Shown one piece after another: positions 59,981-64,000 of a DNA stretch of 64,000 nt. The notes beneath the pieces are model-generated. The model ran no database searches. It saw only the letters and a program-made list of their open reading frames with translations, and was not told where the DNA came from. The stretch is from Marinibacterium anthonyi. GTDB lineage: Bacteria; Pseudomonadota; Alphaproteobacteria; Rhodobacterales; Rhodobacteraceae. The DNA is taken from positions 1,909,501 to 1,973,500 of the forward strand of contig CP031585.1 in assembly GCA_003217735.2 (NCBI GenBank), in the 5' to 3' direction. Numbering within the stretch: position 1 is the first letter of the stretch; each line of letters opens with the position of its first letter. The translations under genes and the position numbers were made by a program.

Positions 59981-61060
59981 CTACCGGATCAGCGGCACCA
60001 GGTGATTGTCGAATGCCAGGTCATAGCGCGCCACCGGCTGCGCCCCGTCCAGGCCCACCCGGCTGACCCGTCCCAGCCCGTCGGTGGCCAGCGCGCAACC
60101 CTGGCCCGGGGCCACGCCACAGACGTCGTCCTGCGCGGTCTGGGACAGGAACCCGTGGTCCCGGTCAAAGATCTGCAGGACCGAGCCGCGCGGCGAGGTC
60201 ACCGCGATCTTGGTGTCGGCGTCGAAGAAGGCCACGCTGCCGGCATAGGCGTTCATCGCCATGATCCGGCCCTCGGGCGCGTCCAGCATCCGCAATCCTT
60301 CGCCCTGCCGGTAGACCCCCAGCAGCGGCACGACGTCATAGGGATCGCCCTGCCACTGGAAGGCGCAGGCGACGGTGCCGTCGGCCGCGGCCGAGATGTG
60401 GCGCAGGGAATTCTGATGGAACTCCGGCTCGGGCGCGGCCTGGTCCAGGATCTCGCCGGTTTCGGACATCAGCGTGATGTTGGGCTGCATCGTGTCGGGG
60501 TTGAGGTTCTCGCGCGCGCTGTCGGGATGGGTGCGGATGCCGCCGTTGGCGATGGCCAGCAACGTGGATCCCGGCAGGCGCAGGATCTCGTGCGGGCCCA
60601 TGCCGCCCGAGGGCACGTCGCCCACGCGCGCATAGCCGTCCTCGCGCGACCAGATGCCGATGCGGCCTTCGCCGGTCGCGTAGTGGTTTTCGGGCGTGTA
60701 AAGCAGGCGGCCATCCCTGGAAAACGCGCCGTGGCCGTAGAAATGCCGCCCCTCGGGGGCCTGGATCCGGGTCAGCACGTCGCCGTTGCGGCAATCCAGA
60801 ACGACGCCGTAGGTGCCGGGGCGCCGGGCGATGGCGACGGCTTCGGCGATGTGGGGATGGGCGGCGGCGGCGTGGCCGCGGTCGGGCAGGGGGATCTGGA
60901 AGGCGATCTCGCCCTCTGCGTCCAGGCCAACCAGTTCGTAGGCGCCCATCGCGGTCTTTGCGGCGGCCAGGTAGGCGGGCCCGCCGGCGGCGGCCCAGCC
61001 GGTGGTGGCGAAGCCGGTGGCGGCCAGAAGCGAGCCAAGGAAGGTGCGGCGGTCAGGCAT
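59981..61060 (-). CDS. DUF1513 domain-containing Tat-exported protein
   Basis: 359 residues. Tat signal DRRTFLGSLLAATG at 3-16. DUF1513 is a propeller-like domain (HGAFSRDGRLLYTPENHYATGEGRIGIWSRE and later repeats) found with imelysin and DUF1111 proteins. Probably periplasmic, perhaps in iron acquisition, since the imelysin clusters of other bacteria respond to iron. It is last of a leftward three-gene operon. Confidence 0.87.
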   Translation of the reverse strand: MPDRRTFLGSLLAATGFATTGWAAAGGPAYLAAAKTAMGAYELVGLDAEGEIAFQIPLPDRGHAAAAHPHIAEAVAIARRPGTYGVVLDCRNGDVLTRIQAPEGRHFYGHGAFSRDGRLLYTPENHYATGEGRIGIWSREDGYARVGDVPSGGMGPHEILRLPGSTLLAIANGGIRTHPDSARENLNPDTMQPNITLMSETGEILDQAAPEPEFHQNSLRHISAAADGTVACAFQWQGDPYDVVPLLGVYRQGEGLRMLDAPEGRIMAMNAYAGSVAFFDADTKIAVTSPRGSVLQIFDRDHGFLSQTAQDDVCGVAPGQGCALATDGLGRVSRVGLDGAQPVARYDLAFDNHLVPLIR

Positions 61061-61076
61061 GGGATCGGTCTCCGTT

Positions 61077-61124
61077 ATCAGTCACCGTTTCAGTCACCGT
61101 TTCAGTCGCCGGTTCAGTCACCGT
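61077..61124 (-). repeat. 12-base tandem repeat (4 units) at the imelysin gene end
   Basis: Four 12-base units of form TTCAGTCACCGT on the plus strand, the last covering the imelysin stop codon. Read on the coding strand each unit contains GTGACTGA, so each has its own copy of the stop codon. Confidence 0.9.
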
Positions 61125-62091
61125 CGAGGGAATTGAACCCGGCCGAGACGCCCAGGGCGGCGCCGATTTCGGTCGCCATGACGGTCTGGATGTCGCGGAC
61201 ATCCTGCTGAAGCGCCTCGACGCGGAAGCGCTGCATCGGGGTGTCGACCCCGTCGAAGACCGGGTCGTCCAGGTCGGATGCGCTGGCGCGGGCGATGTCG
61301 AACCTGGCCAGCGTGCCCGGGATCGGATCGTCGGCCAGCTTTTCGGCCAGGTCCTGCAAGGCGGCCAGCGACAGTTCAACGTTGCGCTGGCTGCGGGCGG
61401 ACAGGCGGGCTTCGGCCCGGGTGGGGCGGGGGCGGTCGAAGGTGCCCAGCGGGCGGCCCAGCCGCGTGTCGCGGTCGAATTCCAGGCCCGAATTCAGCGC
61501 GGTGAAAACCTTGCGCGCGGCGTCTTCCGGGGTCGGGTAGGCGGGGTTGTCGGGGCCGGGGGTGGCCAGCACGTCGGCGTAATCGACCCAGGCGTCCGAC
61601 AGCATCGTCGCGGTATCGGCCAGCCCGCCCGCGATCGAACCGGTCAGCGCGCAGACATAATCGGAGGCGTCGATGGACGGATCGTACAGCAGCCGTTCCA
61701 GCGCAAAGAAGCCCTGCGCGGCGATGGACACGTCGCGGTAGGCGGCGCGGTCAAAGGCGATGGGATCCTCGGCCGCGATCAGCCCGGCCAGCGCCTTGCC
61801 GGTGCGGTTCTTGGTGTCGGGCCAATAGGCGATGGCCAGCGACAGGTTCATGTCCTCGATCGGCCCGAACTGGATGTGGCTGATGCCCATCCACGCATCG
61901 AACGCCTGCTGGTAGGCGGCGCGGGTGGCATCGCCGGTACAGTCGGTTTCCGCCGTCGCCGCCAGGTTGGCGGTGGCCTGGGCGAAGGCGGCGTAGCCGG
62001 GCAGGATGTGGTCCTGGGCCACCTCGCGCAGCCCCGCGTGGGCCGTGGCGGGCAGCAGAAGGGCGGCGATCAGGGGAAGGCGGGTCTTCAT
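61114..62091 (-). CDS. imelysin family protein (irpA-like)
   Basis: 325 residues from ATG 62091, signal peptide (1-19). Helical imelysin-like protein: GxHxxE-type motif is seen as WMGISHIQFGPIEDMN, where His is one of the conserved residues, and the Asp/Trp-rich C-terminal helices match. Imelysins (peptidase M75 family) are not proven proteases; many are iron-regulated periplasmic proteins. It overlaps the upstream DUF1111 gene by 4 bases. It is transcribed with DUF1513. Confidence 0.85.
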   Translation of the reverse strand: MKTRLPLIAALLLPATAHAGLREVAQDHILPGYAAFAQATANLAATAETDCTGDATRAAYQQAFDAWMGISHIQFGPIEDMNLSLAIAYWPDTKNRTGKALAGLIAAEDPIAFDRAAYRDVSIAAQGFFALERLLYDPSIDASDYVCALTGSIAGGLADTATMLSDAWVDYADVLATPGPDNPAYPTPEDAARKVFTALNSGLEFDRDTRLGRPLGTFDRPRPTRAEARLSARSQRNVELSLAALQDLAEKLADDPIPGTLARFDIARASASDLDDPVFDGVDTPMQRFRVEALQQDVRDIQTVMATEIGAALGVSAGFNSLDGD

Positions 62092-63626
62092 AGGCTCTCC
62101 AGAAACCGGATCAGGGCGTCGCGGTCGGGCTTGGGCATGGCGATGACGGCCTCGCGGGCGGGCTCGGCCTCGCCCCCGTGCCACAGGATCGCCTCGAGCA
62201 GGGACCGCGCGCGACCGTCATGCAGGAAATAGGTATGTCCCGCCACCGTTTCCGTCATGCCCACGCCCCACAGCGGTGCGGTGCGCCATTCGCTGCCCGT
62301 CGCGCGGGCTTCGGGGCGGTTGTCGGCCAGGCCGGGGCCCATGTCGTGCAGCAGCATGTCGGTATAGGGCCAGATCAGCTGAAAGCTTTGTTCGGGCTGG
62401 TCTTGCAGGCGGTGGGTGACGAATTTCGGCGTGTGGCAGGACGTGCAGCCGGTGTCGTAGAACACCTGCTTGCCGTGCAGCACTTGCGCGTCGTCCACGT
62501 CGGCGCGTTCGGGCACGGCGAGGTTGCGGGAATAAAAGGTCACGAGGTCGAGGCCTTCGGTGCCGATTTCCACGCCCTGGCTTTCGGGGCTGTTGCCGTC
62601 GGGGGCGGCCATGCAATCGGGCTGCGAGGCGGTGCAGTCGCCGTAGCCCGCCGGATGCAGCGTCGTGGAAATACCGATGTCGCCGGCAAAGGCGGCGGCG
62701 GATTGTTCGTGGATCGACGGCTGGCCGGCCTTGGCCCCGAAACGGCCCAGCATGGGGCGGTCGTATTCGGCGGACCAGACGATGTTGGGCCGCCCCGAAA
62801 TGCCGTCGCCGTCCGCGTCGTCGGGATCGGCCAGCGCCAGGATGTCGGCGGCGGGGATCGCGTCCAGCAGCCCCAGCCCGATCATCTGGGGCGCGACGCG
62901 GGCGCTGACCATCAGGTCGTCGCGCATCGGGCCGTAACCGGGATCGGCCAATGTCAGGGTGGGGCGGCGCAGGGTGGCGGTGTCGCCATCCGACAGGGCG
63001 ATGACCTCTTCGTCATAGGTGATCTGGACACGGGCCTCGGCGGGGTGGCCGGCGATGGCGAAATCCTGCAGCTGGCCGCCGTAGACCGGGTCGGGCAGAT
63101 CGGCAAGGTAACCTTCGATCGCGGGGACATGGGCGGTGCCGTCATCGGGGACGGATAGGCGCACCAGCATGGAGACGGCCGAATCGTCGACGGATTCGGG
63201 CGGGTGGCCGCGCCCGTCCTTGAGGTGGCAGCGCTGACAGGACCGGGCGTTGTACAGCGGGCCGAGCCCGTCGGAGGCCAGGGTCGAGGAGGGGGCCGAC
63301 ACCCAGAGCTTCTTGAACAGACCGTTGCCGACCTTGAAGTCCAGTTCCCGTTCGAAGGCCATGTTGCCGGATGGCTGGCTGAACGCATCCGCCGTGTCGC
63401 GCCGGCGCACGGACGCGGCGCCGCCCGGCTTGTTTTCATAGACCTCGGGCGCCGAAAAATCGGTGGTGGGCCGGATCACGGCATCAATCCGCTCCTGCTC
63501 GGCCGCCGTGCGGGGCACGATGGCGATGTGCAGATCCTGCAGCTCATCACGGGCAAGGGCCGGGACGGCCAGGGCGCACAGGAAGGTGGTCAACAGAAGG
63601 TGATTCACGGCTACACAGCTTTTCAT
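62088..63626 (-). CDS. di-heme oxidoreductase-like protein (DUF1111)
   Basis: 512 residues from ATG 63626 with signal peptide (1-25). Two heme c sites: CQRCH in NARSCQRCHLKDGRGH and CTSCH in YDTGCTSCHTPKF. The remainder follows the DUF1111/di-heme peroxidase-like fold with LHDMGPGLAD and LWGVG. Such genes pair with imelysin genes, and may be called irpB or similar. It would reside in the periplasm as a redox protein. First gene of the leftward operon; the promoter lies within 63627-63714. Confidence 0.88.
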   Translation of the reverse strand: MKSCVAVNHLLLTTFLCALAVPALARDELQDLHIAIVPRTAAEQERIDAVIRPTTDFSAPEVYENKPGGAASVRRRDTADAFSQPSGNMAFERELDFKVGNGLFKKLWVSAPSSTLASDGLGPLYNARSCQRCHLKDGRGHPPESVDDSAVSMLVRLSVPDDGTAHVPAIEGYLADLPDPVYGGQLQDFAIAGHPAEARVQITYDEEVIALSDGDTATLRRPTLTLADPGYGPMRDDLMVSARVAPQMIGLGLLDAIPAADILALADPDDADGDGISGRPNIVWSAEYDRPMLGRFGAKAGQPSIHEQSAAAFAGDIGISTTLHPAGYGDCTASQPDCMAAPDGNSPESQGVEIGTEGLDLVTFYSRNLAVPERADVDDAQVLHGKQVFYDTGCTSCHTPKFVTHRLQDQPEQSFQLIWPYTDMLLHDMGPGLADNRPEARATGSEWRTAPLWGVGMTETVAGHTYFLHDGRARSLLEAILWHGGEAEPAREAVIAMPKPDRDALIRFLESL

Positions 63627-63714
63627 TGCTTTTGGCGACGATTTCTTATCTTTATAGTCGGAATAGAGGAAGGCGAGTCTTTCTCTTGGGTATACAGGCA
63701 AACGAGGCTGCGGC

Positions 63715-64000
63715 ATGGTGCCACTGCGTATCGTAAAAGACGACATCAGTGCGGAAAATGCGGTGTTCCCCACCATGGTGGAACCCGCGGCAGAGGTCAG
63801 GGAGTTCCTGAACCGGCTGCGCTGGGTCGCGCGACGCTGCCGGGCTTCTGCCCGGCTGGACCTGTTTCATGCCTGCGCCGTGCTGTCCACCGACCGTGAC
63901 GTCGCCGACACGGCCCATGCCGAAGTCCTGATGAAAGGTCTGAGCCAAGCACTTGGAAAGATGCCGGTTTTCTTCCGGCCGGGGGTTCAGGAAATCTCGT
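63715..64000 (+). CDS. hypothetical protein, 3' end outside window
   Basis: Ninety-five codons open to the window edge from ATG 63715 with no stop. Includes VFPTMVEPAAEVREFLNRLR, FHACAVLSTDRDVADTAH and FFRPGVQEIS; no signal peptide; mainly helical. No family recognised, although the composition and the divergent position relative to the DUF1111 gene look real. No ribosome site of good strength is seen close to the ATG. Confidence 0.65.
   Translation, partial: MVPLRIVKDDISAENAVFPTMVEPAAEVREFLNRLRWVARRCRASARLDLFHACAVLSTDRDVADTAHAEVLMKGLSQALGKMPVFFRPGVQEIS

Noticed and set aside
63640-63690. Iron-responsive (Fur/Irr) box before the DUF1111 gene
   Set aside because: The AT-rich stretch TTATCTTTATAGTCGGAATAG is suggestive of a promoter, but its half-sites do not match a known iron-box palindrome.

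Overview
The window is GC-rich alphaproteobacterial DNA. Gene content and the best family matches point to a Rhodobacterales (roseobacter or Paracoccus-like) methylotroph or methylovore. This assignment rests on family recognition and codon use only; there is no rRNA or other phylogenetic marker. I saw no tRNA, rRNA, insertion sequence, integrase or CRISPR array.

Layout. (1) 1-4.7 kb: the end of a heterotetrameric sarcosine oxidase operon (soxA, soxG), a class-III aminotransferase plus APH-type kinase pair, and a short-chain dehydrogenase. (2) 4.8-12.8 kb: signalling and housekeeping genes, namely a PAS-GGDEF-EAL protein, a CheB-CheR-PAS fusion, a TauD-type dioxygenase carrying a minisatellite, and TrmO. 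(3) 12.9-16.2 kb: tungstate ABC importer tupBCA and a convergent HTH-periplasmic-binding-domain regulator. (4) 16.3-18.0 kb: pcaGHC of the protocatechuate branch. (5) 18.3-20.7 kb: a tight DUF6505/biotin-ligase-like/Mrp cluster and a small DUF6494 gene. (6) 20.8-36 kb: a formate dehydrogenase locus. It holds a cytochrome c fused to a reduced TupA-like domain, a multi-[4Fe-4S] protein, DUF3305, DUF3306, a TorD chaperone, a small Tat protein, FdhA/B/C, a WD40-cytochrome c and a 41-residue membrane peptide, followed by an NtrC-like regulator without a recognisable GAFTGA motif and a convergent sensor kinase. (7) 36-50 kb: a lanthanide-type methanol oxidation region. It holds an SRPBCC protein, a YVTN propeller, a histidine kinase/OmpR pair, a three-repeat periplasmic protein, a SoxYZ-like carrier, glutathione-dependent formaldehyde dehydrogenase, a quinoprotein-relay zinc hydrolase, XoxF, cytochrome cL, XoxJ and a CXXCW rhodanese-like protein. 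(8) 50-58.2 kb: two ABC transport clusters facing away from each other. The rightward one matches the PQQ-alcohol-dehydrogenase-associated (lanthanide-utilisation, lut-like) set. (9) 58.2-64 kb: pentapeptide repeat protein, an unknown secreted protein, and a DUF1111/imelysin/DUF1513 periplasmic cluster.

How it fits together. Methanol would be oxidised by XoxF with cytochrome cL to formaldehyde. The glutathione-dependent dehydrogenase takes the formaldehyde adduct to S-formylglutathione. Formate is then oxidised by the membrane-bound, Tat-exported formate dehydrogenase, whose W/Mo cofactor is plausibly supplied through TupABC. Sarcosine oxidation at the left edge also yields C1 units. S-formylglutathione hydrolase, gfa and PQQ biosynthesis genes are not in this window. 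Two dispersed palindromes and a recurrent CTTCTTCTTGGC element mark gene ends across the region.
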